Notes under the pieces: generated by a model | What the model was told of the DNA's origin: nothing | Database searches by the model: none | Seen by the model: the letters and a program-made list of their open reading frames with translations, nothing else | Part shown: positions 1 to 7,827 of the stretch, one piece after another | How positions within the stretch are numbered: position 1 is the first letter of the stretch | Layout: each line of letters begins with the position of its first letter | Program-made: the position numbers and the translations under genes | Source: a virus | Direction: 5' to 3' (one strand) | DNA length: 20,913 nucleotides | IMG/VR virus record: IMGVR_UViG_3300049716_000002 | Location: 1-20,913 of that record

Positions 1-139
1 AAAAATAAAAAAATATTAAAAAATATCAAAGCAATGCAGCCAAACGCGGGAACATTTAAAAAGGTTTAAACGCATTGAAAATATATAAAAAGATTAACCC
101 AAATTAAACCAAATATAAAAAAAGAAGGAGACGTTAAAA
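1..139. other. A-rich non-coding leader with phased A-tracts
   Basis: This stretch is almost entirely A/T, with A-tracts separated by short spacers. No open frame of note is visible. It ends in the ribosome binding site AAGGAG at about 124-129 that serves the gene at 140. The 14-mer AAACGCATTGAAAA at 68-81 recurs exactly at 4472-4485, at the start of the second A-rich tract, so the two tracts probably share an origin or a function. I see no convincing promoter, although an A/T-rich -10-like sequence could hide here. Confidence 0.5.
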
Positions 140-556
140 ATGGCCGGAGCATTCACTACCTATTTAGAGCTACATGATTTAGATTATTTATTTGGAGCTA
201 CAGCATTCACATCACCAGCAACTTTATATCTAGGAATTTCTACCAGTACAACAACCGCAGCAGGCGGAGGAATTACAGAGCCAGTAGCAATGGCATACGC
301 GCGCATAACTTTTACAAACAATAAAACAAGTTGGGCTGTTGCGAGTGGATCAGCACCAGGAATTGTTACTAATGCCATAGTTTTCACATTTGCACAAGCA
401 ACCGGAAACTGGGGAATAATTACAGATTTCTTTATTTCAGACGCAATCACAGCAGGAAACATATTAGTATACGGAACGTTGACAGCACCGAAAACAATCG
501 CAACCGGAGATACCGCCCGCTTCGCTATTGGAGATTTTGTGGTGAATTTAACATAA
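140..556 (+). CDS. Gp80-like phage structural protein (often annotated tail fiber protein)
   Basis: This 138-residue protein resembles a widespread phage family usually labelled 'phage tail fiber protein' or Gp80-like. The family signs are the opening (MAGAFTTYLELHDLDYLFG), then a 'tsPATLYLGIST' strand, a 'YARITFT' segment, 'ITDFFISDA', and a closing 'GTLTAPKTIATGDTARFA'. The alternating hydrophobic pattern suggests an all-beta fold. A good AAGGAG site lies before the ATG. It precedes the large repeat protein at 613 and is probably co-transcribed with it. The exact place in the virion is not known from the sequence. The family call is from remembered motifs; the tail fibre label is conventional and not proven. 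Confidence 0.7.
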   Translation: MAGAFTTYLELHDLDYLFGATAFTSPATLYLGISTSTTTAAGGGITEPVAMAYARITFTNNKTSWAVASGSAPGIVTNAIVFTFAQATGNWGIITDFFISDAITAGNILVYGTLTAPKTIATGDTARFAIGDFVVNLT

Positions 557-569
557 AATAAAAAAAATT

Positions 570-602
570 GGAGGGTTTGAAAAAAAGCCAACCCAAAAGG
601 GT
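570..602 (+). promoter_or_regulatory. Mutually exclusive small hairpins at a ribosome binding site
   Basis: In the gap before the gene at 613, GGGTT (573-577) can pair with AACCC (590-594), while ACCC (591-594) can pair instead with GGGT (599-602). The second hairpin would cover part of the purine-rich GGGTGGTG ribosome binding site. The two pairings compete for the same bases. Both stems are short (4-5 pairs), so a regulatory role is only a possibility. Confidence 0.2.
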
Positions 603-612
603 GGTGTGATTT

Positions 613-3600
613 ATGGCAAATTGGTATACAGATTTTAGTACCTACACAACCGGACTAATTCCCAGTGATTGGGTAGCTTTATGGTTAACGAGCAATTCAA
701 CATGGATAGTAACAAATGAATCAGGCGCTACCGGAGGAAAAGCATTACAAAATGTTTCTACAGTTTCTGCCAGGAGAGGAATATCATGGACAACACCAGG
801 AACCCTAGCAAACGTAAATATTGGAGCGGTAGTAAGGACTTCATCAAAAACAACATACCAAAACGGATTAATCGTGAGGGCTTCGGGAGCAGCGGGAACA
901 GAAAGTTGCTACGCACTAATCCTTTGTGACAGAGGAACATTAACAAAAGATATAGAGTTGTATAAATATTCAGCAGGAGTAGCAACATTACTAGCATCCA
1001 CAGCCGATATGAACTGGACCATAAATACCTGGTATGGTTTGAGACTACAAGTCTGGGGAAGTATTATCAAAGGCAGATATTGGCTAGAGTCAGCAGCAGA
1101 GCCTACCGATTGGAATATTACGGTAACAGATACAACTTTAACAACTGGAACAGTTGGCTATTTTTCCAATACTTTAGCAGGCAATAGAGATTTTGATATC
1201 GCCGCAGTTTCTACAGATTTACCAATAATGGGAATGAAAGCGAGCGTTTCAGCCCAAGCAACAATAGCACCAAAATCAGACGTTATTTATAACGCAAAAA
1301 CAGTAATAACATCCCACGCAACAATAGCAGCAAAAGTTGATACAACTTTAAAAATAGCAACGGCAATAACAGGCCACGCAACAATAGCGGCAAAAATAGA
1401 TACAACTTTAAAACTAGCGACAACAATACAAAGCCAAAGTTTAATAACAGCAAAGTCTATAGTTGCAATTTATTATACAAATTTCAGCGAATATACAACC
1501 GGAGCAACACCAAGCGACTGGACCATAATATGGAATACGAGCGGAGCAACATGGCTAGTACAAACAGAAGCAGGAGCGACAGGAGGTAAAGCCCTTCAAC
1601 ATATAAATTCCATAAGCTCAAGAGAAGGGATTTATTGGAACAAAGTAGGGAGCCTGGCCGATGTTAATATTTCAGCGTCATTCAGAACGAATACACTCGG
1701 AACATTTCAAAATGAAATAGCTGTCAGACTTAGCGGAACAGCAGGAGCAGAAACAGGATATATTTTATCATTAACTTCTTCCGGAACAACTTTAGATTTA
1801 ACAAAATTTGTAGGCGGAGGACAACAACAACTAGCCGCAAACTCAATAACATGGACCACTAATACCTGGATCAGTATGAGGCTACAAGCCAGGGGAACAA
1901 CCATAACAGCCAAATATTGGATAACAGCAAATACAGAACCAACAGACTGGCAAATAACAGTTACTGATACAAGCAACGCGACAGGATATGTAGGAATTAC
2001 AGGATATACCGCAGGCACAAAAGATTATGACACTTTCACAGTTTCACAATTACAACTAGGATTACAGGCAAAAGTTATAAGCATTTCAGCAACTCAAGAA
2101 AAGCTAACAGCAGCCCTAGCACTAAAAACAGTAGCACATAGCCAGAGCAGCATAACCGCAAGAATGGATACAACTTTAAAATTTGCAGCATTAACACAAA
2201 GCACCGCAACTCTGGCGGTACAAAGCCATTTAAATAGAGGATATCAAGCCCAGGTAATAGGGCAAACAACCAAATCAGCAAGACTAGATTTATATTTAAA
2301 ATTACAGGAATTGTTACAAAGCAACGCGAGTCTCACAGCACAATTCCACCCATATATAGGATTTAAGGCCCAGGTAATAAGCCAGACAAATATAACAGCG
2401 GCCATAACATTTATTGGAATATTAAAATCAATTGCAGCTTTAATACAAACCCACGGAACCATACAAGCAAAAATAGATATAACCTTTAAGCTAGCAGAAT
2501 TAGTACAGAGCAATTCCATCACGCAAGCAAAGACAGATTTATTTTTGAAGTTGGCGGAGCTCACAAACATACAAAGTCAGATCACCGCAGCAATGGGAAG
2601 AATTATTTTAATAAAAACTTTAATAACAAGTCAAAGTTCTACCCAGGCAAAAACAGATATAACTTTAAAACTAGCAGAATTAATACAATCCCATGCCTCA
2701 ACGCAAGCAAAGATAGATTTATTTTTAAAATTGACAGAGACAATACAAAGCCAAAGTCAGATCACAGCAGCAATGGGAAGAATTATTTTAATAAAGTCTT
2801 TGACAACAGGCCAGAGCTCTACCCAGGGAAAACTAGACATTTATTTCAAACTACAGAATTTAATTATTTCCTTGAGCAACATAAAAAGCAATCTAGACGT
2901 AGCTAAAAATATTAAGATCACCATAAATGCATTGACCCAAATAACAACAACACTAACAAAATATACACTTATAAAAACCAGCATAAATGTACAATCAGCA
3001 ACGTCGGCAAAGATAACCGGAGCTATTAGTTTAAAAGCATTAACACAAACAACCAGCAATATAAGAGCGGTAATTTTTGACAACCTGTTCCAAAATTTAC
3101 AAAGTTCAATTTACACTACCAGCAGCGTAATAACAAAATTAGATTTGAATGAATTATTAAAAACTTTAATAACAAGTTTGAGCAATATCCAAGCAACCCT
3201 AAAAGAAACACATTTTATAAAAACAAATATAACAGGGCAAACAAATATAACCGCAAACATAGATATAGCACAAAGAATTATAGCGTTGATAAATTCCCAA
3301 TCTTACACAATGGGCAAACTATCCACTTCAAACTTAATAGCAATAAAGAGTTTAATAAATTCTTCCAGCACAATAATTGCAAATTTAGGTTTGACACAAT
3401 TAATAAAAACAAAAATAAACGCGCAAGCCCAAATAACCGCAAATGTTGATATCATACGAAAAACAACAGCATTGATAAACACACAGTCTCTTATAATGGC
3501 AACAATATCCACTTCAAACCAAACAGCGATAAACAGCATAATAAATTCTTCCAGCAGAATAATCGCAAATTTAGGTTTGAACGAATTGATAAAAACAAAC

Positions 3601-4131
3601 ATAAACGCGCATAGCCAAATCCTAGCAAAAGTAGATAACGATTTTTTATTAAAAACAACGATAGACGCGCAAAGCCAAATACTCGCACAATTAAAAGTTT
3701 TTACAACATATAATTTGCAAGCAGAAATCGACAGCCAGTCTAGCATTTTAGGAAACGCAAAAATAATAAAAGATTTAGCAACTTTAGTAATTGCAGCCAG
3801 CAATATAACCGTCAACATAACGACTGGGTATATCTACCTACAAGCAAGTGTTCAAAGCACTTCTGTGATACAAGCAGAAATTATTTTTTCCCAGTTTTTG
3901 CAGGCACAAGTAAACGCAATAGCAATAATAAGAGCACAATTAAAAATTTTATTAGTTATCCATTTAAAAGGGAATTTCATAGATACATTTTACCCTAATG
4001 GAAGTTTCATAAATGAAATAACAATAGTTGGGATATTTAATAATCCAGTATTAATAGCAACGGAGTTTATAGATATTATCACCATTCAATCTGTATTTAA
4101 CGACACTTTGAAAATAGGAGGAAACTTTTGA
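613..4131 (+). CDS. Giant repeat protein with two lectin-like domains, probable fibre or adhesin
   Basis: I do not recognise this 1172-residue protein as a named family. It holds two homologous beta-rich domains at about residues 1-200 and 286-480. They share 'YTDFSTYTTG'/'YTNFSEYTTG', 'SGATGGKALQ'/'AGATGGKALQ' and 'EPTDWNITVTDT'/'EPTDWQITVTDT', and look like concanavalin/LamG-type jelly rolls. The segment between them, and about 480-1110 after them, is made of roughly 20-residue units of the form LxELIQSxAxIxAKxDxxLK, rich in Q, S, T, N and alternating hydrophobics, compatible with a beta-solenoid or fibrous stalk. The last 55 residues contain different short beta repeats (GNFID.., GSFIN.., GIFNN..). 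There is no signal peptide. Its stop overlaps the next start (TGATG). A long receptor-binding or capsid-surface fibre is plausible, but its position upstream of the portal gene is odd for a tail fibre. Confidence 0.6.
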   Translation: MANWYTDFSTYTTGLIPSDWVALWLTSNSTWIVTNESGATGGKALQNVSTVSARRGISWTTPGTLANVNIGAVVRTSSKTTYQNGLIVRASGAAGTESCYALILCDRGTLTKDIELYKYSAGVATLLASTADMNWTINTWYGLRLQVWGSIIKGRYWLESAAEPTDWNITVTDTTLTTGTVGYFSNTLAGNRDFDIAAVSTDLPIMGMKASVSAQATIAPKSDVIYNAKTVITSHATIAAKVDTTLKIATAITGHATIAAKIDTTLKLATTIQSQSLITAKSIVAIYYTNFSEYTTGATPSDWTIIWNTSGATWLVQTEAGATGGKALQHINSISSREGIYWNKVGSLADVNISASFRTNTLGTFQNEIAVRLSGTAGAETGYILSLTSSGTTLDLTKFVGGGQQQLAANSITWTTNTWISMRLQARGTTITAKYWITANTEPTDWQITVTDTSNATGYVGITGYTAGTKDYDTFTVSQLQLGLQAKVISISATQEKLTAALALKTVAHSQSSITARMDTTLKFAALTQSTATLAVQSHLNRGYQAQVIGQTTKSARLDLYLKLQELLQSNASLTAQFHPYIGFKAQVISQTNITAAITFIGILKSIAALIQTHGTIQAKIDITFKLAELVQSNSITQAKTDLFLKLAELTNIQSQITAAMGRIILIKTLITSQSSTQAKTDITLKLAELIQSHASTQAKIDLFLKLTETIQSQSQITAAMGRIILIKSLTTGQSSTQGKLDIYFKLQNLIISLSNIKSNLDVAKNIKITINALTQITTTLTKYTLIKTSINVQSATSAKITGAISLKALTQTTSNIRAVIFDNLFQNLQSSIYTTSSVITKLDLNELLKTLITSLSNIQATLKETHFIKTNITGQTNITANIDIAQRIIALINSQSYTMGKLSTSNLIAIKSLINSSSTIIANLGLTQLIKTKINAQAQITANVDIIRKTTALINTQSLIMATISTSNQTAINSIINSSSRIIANLGLNELIKTNINAHSQILAKVDNDFLLKTTIDAQSQILAQLKVFTTYNLQAEIDSQSSILGNAKIIKDLATLVIAASNITVNITTGYIYLQASVQSTSVIQAEIIFSQFLQAQVNAIAIIRAQLKILLVIHLKGNFIDTFYPNGSFINEITIVGIFNNPVLIATEFIDIITIQSVFNDTLKIGGNF
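2521..2880 (+). repeat. 180-base tandem duplication inside the repeat protein gene
   Basis: The segment from 2521 is repeated from 2701 at an offset of exactly 180 bases (60 codons). Both begin ACGCAAGCAAAGA and both contain the shared stretch GCAGCAATGGGAAGAATTAT (about 2587 and 2767). Identity is highest over the first 130 bases and fades after that. The DNA is better conserved than the older 20-residue protein repeats around it, which suggests a more recent duplication. Confidence 0.75.
3297..3668 (+). repeat. 186-base tandem duplication inside the repeat protein gene
   Basis: ATCCACTTCAAAC occurs at 3321 and 3507, and AAATTCTTCCAGCA occurs at 3357 and 3543. Both pairs give an offset of 186 bases (62 codons). 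The flanking segments (GCAAATTTAGGTTTGA, AAATAAACGCGCA and similar) align as well. This is a second in-frame duplication within the stalk-like part of the protein. Confidence 0.7.
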
Positions 4132-4472
4132 TGGGAGCTTTAATAGATCAAGATTTCGATATGTTCGCAGGAGAATCCAAAACAATCCAAGTCACGGTAA
4201 CAGATACAACCGGAGGATTTAAGGATATAACCAGCGCAACCATAAACTGGGCCCTGCAAAAGATCACAACAATAATCGTGGAGAAAACGACACCAACAGA
4301 AATAGTGATAGTTGACGGGCCAGGCGGACTTTTTAATGTAACACTTTTACCAGCAGATACAGAAGGACTCGGGCCAGGGCTATATCAACACCAGGCGGAG
4401 GTCACGGATAGCACGGGAGTTACAGAAGTGGTATTTTCTGGAACAATAACACTTTATGCCAATTTATTTTAA
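4131..4472 (+). CDS. Small Ig-like phage protein of unknown role
   Basis: This 113-residue protein begins MGALIDQDFDMFAGESKTI and continues with alternating strands ('ATINWALQKI', 'GLYQHQAEVTDSTGV', 'SGTITLYAN'). The pattern is like the small Ig/BppU-N-like beta-sandwich proteins common in phage structural operons. I chose the ATG at 4131, not the TTG one codon earlier, because ATAGGAGG (4115-4122) sits 8 bases upstream of that ATG and the ATG overlaps the preceding stop as TGATG. This implies translational coupling to the giant repeat protein and suggests the two act together, perhaps as fibre and attachment domain. The function is not known. Confidence 0.6.
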   Translation: MGALIDQDFDMFAGESKTIQVTVTDTTGGFKDITSATINWALQKITTIIVEKTTPTEIVIVDGPGGLFNVTLLPADTEGLGPGLYQHQAEVTDSTGVTEVVFSGTITLYANLF

Positions 4473-4753
4473 AACGCATTGAAAAGATTTAAAAACATTG
4501 GAAATATTAAAACACCTTAAAAAATATTTAAATAATTAAAAATAATTAAAAATAATTTAAAATATTAAAAGTAATTTAAAAAAATCAAAAGTAATCTAAA
4601 AGAATTAAAAAATGTTAAAAAGATTTAAAAAGATTTAAAAAGATTTAAAAGATTAAAAAAGATTTTTAACAATTAAAAATAATTAAAAAATATTTAAAAA
4701 ATTAAAAGAAATCTAAACTAATTGAAAAGATTAAAAGGAATTAAAAGAGGTGA
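4473..4753 (+). repeat. Phased A-tract array between transcription blocks
   Basis: About 280 bases consist almost wholly of 9-12 base units such as GATTTAAAAA and AATTAAAAAT, with runs of A repeated near helical spacing. This arrangement is known to favour intrinsic DNA curvature. The + strand is A-rich rather than symmetrically A/T-rich, and stops fill the frames, so it is not coding. It opens with the 14-mer shared with 68-81 and ends in the GAGGTGA ribosome binding site of the portal gene. I see no clear promoter or terminator. Candidate roles are curved regulatory DNA, a binding region for an A/T-specific silencer, or a recombination spacer. Confidence 0.6.
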
Positions 4754-4759
4754 GAACAA

Positions 4760-6046
4760 ATGTCAGAAGATATAAGCATTGACGAGGCAACCACAGAGAT
4801 TGGACGTACTGGCCTACAGGAGTTTGGTGGTTTTGTATACGAGGAAAGACTACCACAATTACAGGGAGCTAGAGGAAGACAAACATACAAAGAAATGAGC
4901 GATAATGATCCAATAATTGGGGCTATTTTATTCGCAGTAGAAATGTTGATCCGAGGTGTCGATTGGACGGTAGAACCGGCATCGCAAGACCCAGCCGATA
5001 TAGCAAACGCAGAATTTGTCCAGGAAAATATGCAGGATATGAGCAGCACATGGCAAGATACAATAACGGAAATTTTATCCATGCTCGTCTTTGGTTGGTC
5101 TTACCACGAAATAGTTTATAAGAGAAGACTAGGCGACAACATAATAGAAGATTTATCCAGCAAACACAATGACGGATATATAGGCTGGGCAAAGCTACCA
5201 ATCAGAGCCCAGGAAACATTATTCAGATGGGAGTTCGATCAAGTAGGGAATATCCTGGGAATGTATCAGCAAGCGCCACCAACCTATAGAATAACATTTA
5301 TACCACTAAGTAAGTGTTTATTATTTAGAACAAAGCTACGAAAAGGAAATCCAGAAGGTCGAAGTATTTTAAGAAATGCATACAAGCCCTGGTACTTCAA
5401 AAAAAATATAGAAGCAATAGAAGGAATTGGACTAGAAAGAGATCTCGCCGGACTTCCCGTAGCATGGGTACCGCCGGAGATTTTGGACCCGAACGCACCG
5501 CAATCACAAAAAAATGTGTTGGCACAAATCAAAAAAATCATAACCAACATACGCAGAGACGAACAGGAAGGTGTAGTTTTTCCTATGGCTTTTGACGAAG
5601 AAGGACATAAAATATACGAGCTTTCTCTTTTGAGCACCGGAGGACAACGACAGTTTGATACCAACGCAGTAATAAAAAGATACGAGAACAATATAGCAAT
5701 GACCTGCCTAGCAGATTTTATTTTATTGGGCCATGAAGCTGTGGGTAGTTTTGCTTTAAGTTCGGATAAATCCGAATTGTTCAGCGTAGCGCTAGGAGCA
5801 TGGTTAGACAATATAGTAGAGGTTTTCAACAGAAAAGCAATCCAGCAATTATTTGCTTTGAACGGTTGGAGTACCGACAATTTGCCCAAACTTTGCCACG
5901 GAGATATAGAGAGTATGCCTCTCGGAGAATTGGGAACTTACCTGGCTAATTTGGCAAAGGCTGGAATGCCACTATTCCCGAACGCAGCACTAGAAGAACA
6001 GCTACTAAACAACGCGCATTTGAAATCAAACGGAGTAGTAGATTAA
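4760..6046 (+). CDS. Phage portal protein (DUF935, Mu gp29-like)
   Basis: The 428-residue product forms the dodecameric portal at the unique capsid vertex through which DNA is packaged and ejected. The sequence follows the DUF935/Mu gp29-like portal family: a start region with 'RLPQLQGARGRQTYKEMSDN', then 'DPIIGAILFAVEMLIRGVDW', a 'FGWSYHEIVYKRR' segment, 'FIPLSKCLLFRTKLRKGNPE', 'GRSILRNAYKPWYFK', and a central 'LAGLPVAWVPPEI'. Length is near the usual 400-500 residues. The ribosome binding site GAGGTGA is well placed before the ATG. In related phages the head morphogenesis gene follows directly; here two unrelated genes intervene. Confidence is high. Confidence 0.9.
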   Translation: MSEDISIDEATTEIGRTGLQEFGGFVYEERLPQLQGARGRQTYKEMSDNDPIIGAILFAVEMLIRGVDWTVEPASQDPADIANAEFVQENMQDMSSTWQDTITEILSMLVFGWSYHEIVYKRRLGDNIIEDLSSKHNDGYIGWAKLPIRAQETLFRWEFDQVGNILGMYQQAPPTYRITFIPLSKCLLFRTKLRKGNPEGRSILRNAYKPWYFKKNIEAIEGIGLERDLAGLPVAWVPPEILDPNAPQSQKNVLAQIKKIITNIRRDEQEGVVFPMAFDEEGHKIYELSLLSTGGQRQFDTNAVIKRYENNIAMTCLADFILLGHEAVGSFALSSDKSELFSVALGAWLDNIVEVFNRKAIQQLFALNGWSTDNLPKLCHGDIESMPLGELGTYLANLAKAGMPLFPNAALEEQLLNNAHLKSNGVVD

Positions 6047-6057
6047 CAGGAGGAAGG

Positions 6058-6339
6058 ATGAAAGAACACATAGAAGTACGAGTTATCAAAGTAGCAAATT
6101 TTATATTGCAGACAAAATATACTATAAGAGAAGTTGCTAAAGATTTTAAGTATAGCAAATCCTCAGTACTAAAAGATTTAAAAGAGAGACTACCAGAATT
6201 AGACAAAGAATTGTCAGAGAAGGTCAAACTGTTAATGCAGGACCATATAGACCATAGATATATAACCGGAGGAAACAGCACCAGACTAAAATATTTAAAC
6301 AAAAGAACGGAGGCCGGAGTATGGAAAATAAAAAAATAA
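6058..6339 (+). CDS. spoIIID: SpoIIID-like sporulation transcription regulator
   Basis: The 93-residue protein closely resembles SpoIIID, the mother-cell DNA-binding regulator that acts with sigma-E in spore-forming Firmicutes to activate or repress sporulation genes. The family pattern is followed throughout: 'RVIKVANFILQTKYTIREVA' region, a helix-turn-helix at about residues 21-44 (TIREVAKDF.YSKSSVLKDL), 'KERLPELDKEL', and the C-terminal 'GGNSTRLKY' (residues 71-79), matching the GGxxTxLKY end of chromosomal SpoIIID. Length matches (about 93). It starts 11 bases after the portal stop with AGGAGG, and its end overlaps the HAD gene by 19 bases, so it is built into the head operon and does not look like a self-contained moron with its own promoter and terminator. 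Whether it acts on host sporulation or on phage promoters cannot be seen. Confidence 0.88.
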   Translation: MKEHIEVRVIKVANFILQTKYTIREVAKDFKYSKSSVLKDLKERLPELDKELSEKVKLLMQDHIDHRYITGGNSTRLKYLNKRTEAGVWKIKK

Positions 6340-6743
6340 AACCACCAATAATAGCAATAGACTTTGATGGAACCATAACCAGGGAGAGCAACTTCCCCCA
6401 TATAGGCCATTTAATGCCAGAGGTCCAGGAAACGTTACAAGAATTACACGACAGAGGCTGCATAATAATTTTATGGACTTGTAGAGGCGGTGACACTTTA
6501 CAAGCAGCACTAGATTATTGTGAGGTTTGGGGAATACCTATAGACTACGCAAATAGGAACATACCAGAGATCGAGGGTAAATATGGGAACCCGAAAATAT
6601 TCGCAAATTATTATATAGACGATTTAAATCTCGGAGGTTTCCCAGGCTGGGATAAAGTATTAAAAATAATTTTGCAAGATAAATATTTTAGCGTTAATCA
6701 CCCTAAAGAATTTCGACCAGTATTTATAGACTATTTATTTTAA
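6321..6743 (+). CDS. HAD-superfamily hydrolase
   Basis: The 140-residue protein has the HAD phosphatase motifs in order: motif I IAIDFDGTIT (catalytic Asp14 and Asp16), motif II LWTCRG (Thr53), a lysine at 92 (GNPKIFANYYIDD), and the metal-binding acidic pair Asp100-Asp101. It lacks room for a large cap domain, like the short HAD proteins often found in phages and Bacteroidetes ('hydrolase', BT0820-like). It probably hydrolyses a small phosphorylated substrate or a nucleic acid end phosphate; the substrate is unknown. Its start lies inside the SpoIIID gene, behind CGGAGGCCGGAG, indicating coupled translation. The protein ends 27 bases before the head morphogenesis start. Confidence 0.8.
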   Translation: MENKKIKPPIIAIDFDGTITRESNFPHIGHLMPEVQETLQELHDRGCIIILWTCRGGDTLQAALDYCEVWGIPIDYANRNIPEIEGKYGNPKIFANYYIDDLNLGGFPGWDKVLKIILQDKYFSVNHPKEFRPVFIDYLF

Positions 6744-6770
6744 GAGGTGAGAGAAATGGAGGGAGACTAA

Positions 6771-7721
6771 ATGTTCAATTACGGAAAAGCAAAAACCATA
6801 AAAACATTTAAAATTAAAATAAATAAAGCAATAGAGCCACCAAAGATACCGACATTATCTCCCAAACCAATCGTCCAGGTACCACCAAAAATACCAGCAT
6901 GGAAAGGAATTCATACCGCAGCGGATCAGCAGCTAGACGATTTATTAAATAAAATAATTGACGTTAGTCACGACACCAGACAGGGAGCAGAAGTAACCCC
7001 GATGATACAAGCAATAAACGCAGGGGATAAAGACGCGGCATTAAAAGCAATTCCACTAGATTTATACGCAGCAGGGCTAGCACAAACCACGAACATATTA
7101 AAAATAGCGTTTGATAAAAGCGGAGCTGGAATGATCATTCATTTGCCAGAAAGCTATCGAGATTTTACATTCGACACAGCAAGTGATAGAGCAAAAAATA
7201 TAGTTGATAAAATAGGGTCAAATCTAGTGACAGAAGTTACCAAAGAAACTAAGGCCGCGCTAAATATAGAAATAAAAAGAGGAATAGAAGAAGGACTCGG
7301 TGGAGACAAAGTAGCAAAAAATATAATCAATCTTATTGGTTTAACTTCGAAGCAAGCCGGAGCGGTAACCAATTTTAGAATAGCATCATTGGAGGCGGGA
7401 GTTTCCCCAGGCCAAGTAGAAAGAAACGCGATAGAATACGCAGACAGATTATTAAATTACAGAGCAGAAACAATAGCAAGAACAGAGACAATGAGAGCAG
7501 CCAACCAGGGATATAAAGAAATGATAATGCAGGGAATCGACAAAGGGCTAATCCCAGTAACCACCCGTATGGTTTGGATAGTAACTCCGGACGATCGGCT
7601 TTGTGATGAATGCAACGATATGGAAGGACAGCAAGCAGACGAAAACGGAGATTTTTCAGAAGAAATACCACTACACCCAAGATGCAGGTGTGTGCTAGGA
7701 ACAGAAAATGAACAAGAATAA
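6771..7721 (+). CDS. Phage head morphogenesis protein (Mu gpF-like)
   Basis: The 316-residue product matches the Mu F / SPP1 gp7-like minor head protein family, which binds the portal and is carried in the procapsid. The C-terminal half has the family's helical segment 'YRAETIARTETMRAANQGY', followed by 'RMVWIVTPDDRLCDECNDME' and the ending 'IPLHPRCRC'. Cys278, Cys281, His302, Cys305 and Cys307 form the expected metal-binding set. The N-terminus is basic and then proline-rich. Just upstream, a GAGGTGA site serves an ATG at 6756 that is followed in frame by only three sense codons and TAA, directly abutting the true ATG at 6771. The purines inside that tiny frame (GGAGGGAG) then act as the ribosome binding site for this gene. 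Confidence 0.87.
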   Translation: MFNYGKAKTIKTFKIKINKAIEPPKIPTLSPKPIVQVPPKIPAWKGIHTAADQQLDDLLNKIIDVSHDTRQGAEVTPMIQAINAGDKDAALKAIPLDLYAAGLAQTTNILKIAFDKSGAGMIIHLPESYRDFTFDTASDRAKNIVDKIGSNLVTEVTKETKAALNIEIKRGIEEGLGGDKVAKNIINLIGLTSKQAGAVTNFRIASLEAGVSPGQVERNAIEYADRLLNYRAETIARTETMRAANQGYKEMIMQGIDKGLIPVTTRMVWIVTPDDRLCDECNDMEGQQADENGDFSEEIPLHPRCRCVLGTENEQE

Positions 7722-7827
7722 AAAAGGAGTTGAAAAATAATTGATAGTTACGTTTGGATTAATTTATACAATTTTCATAATCCATAACTTTCTAACAAGC
7801 ACGTACTAACATATTTAAACAATAAAA

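Noticed and set aside
3303-3818. Long minus-strand frame of 171 codons opposite the repeat protein
   Set aside because: It is the complement of repetitive coding DNA, Phe/Ile/Val-rich by reflection, without a suitable start region.
4473-4753. Replication origin
   Set aside because: The A-rich array could fit, but I see no initiator gene or clear iterons with a conserved core longer than the low-complexity units.
5284-5889. Minus-strand frame of 201 codons opposite the portal gene
   Set aside because: The portal on the + strand is clear, and the opposite frame has no recognisable features or ribosome binding site.
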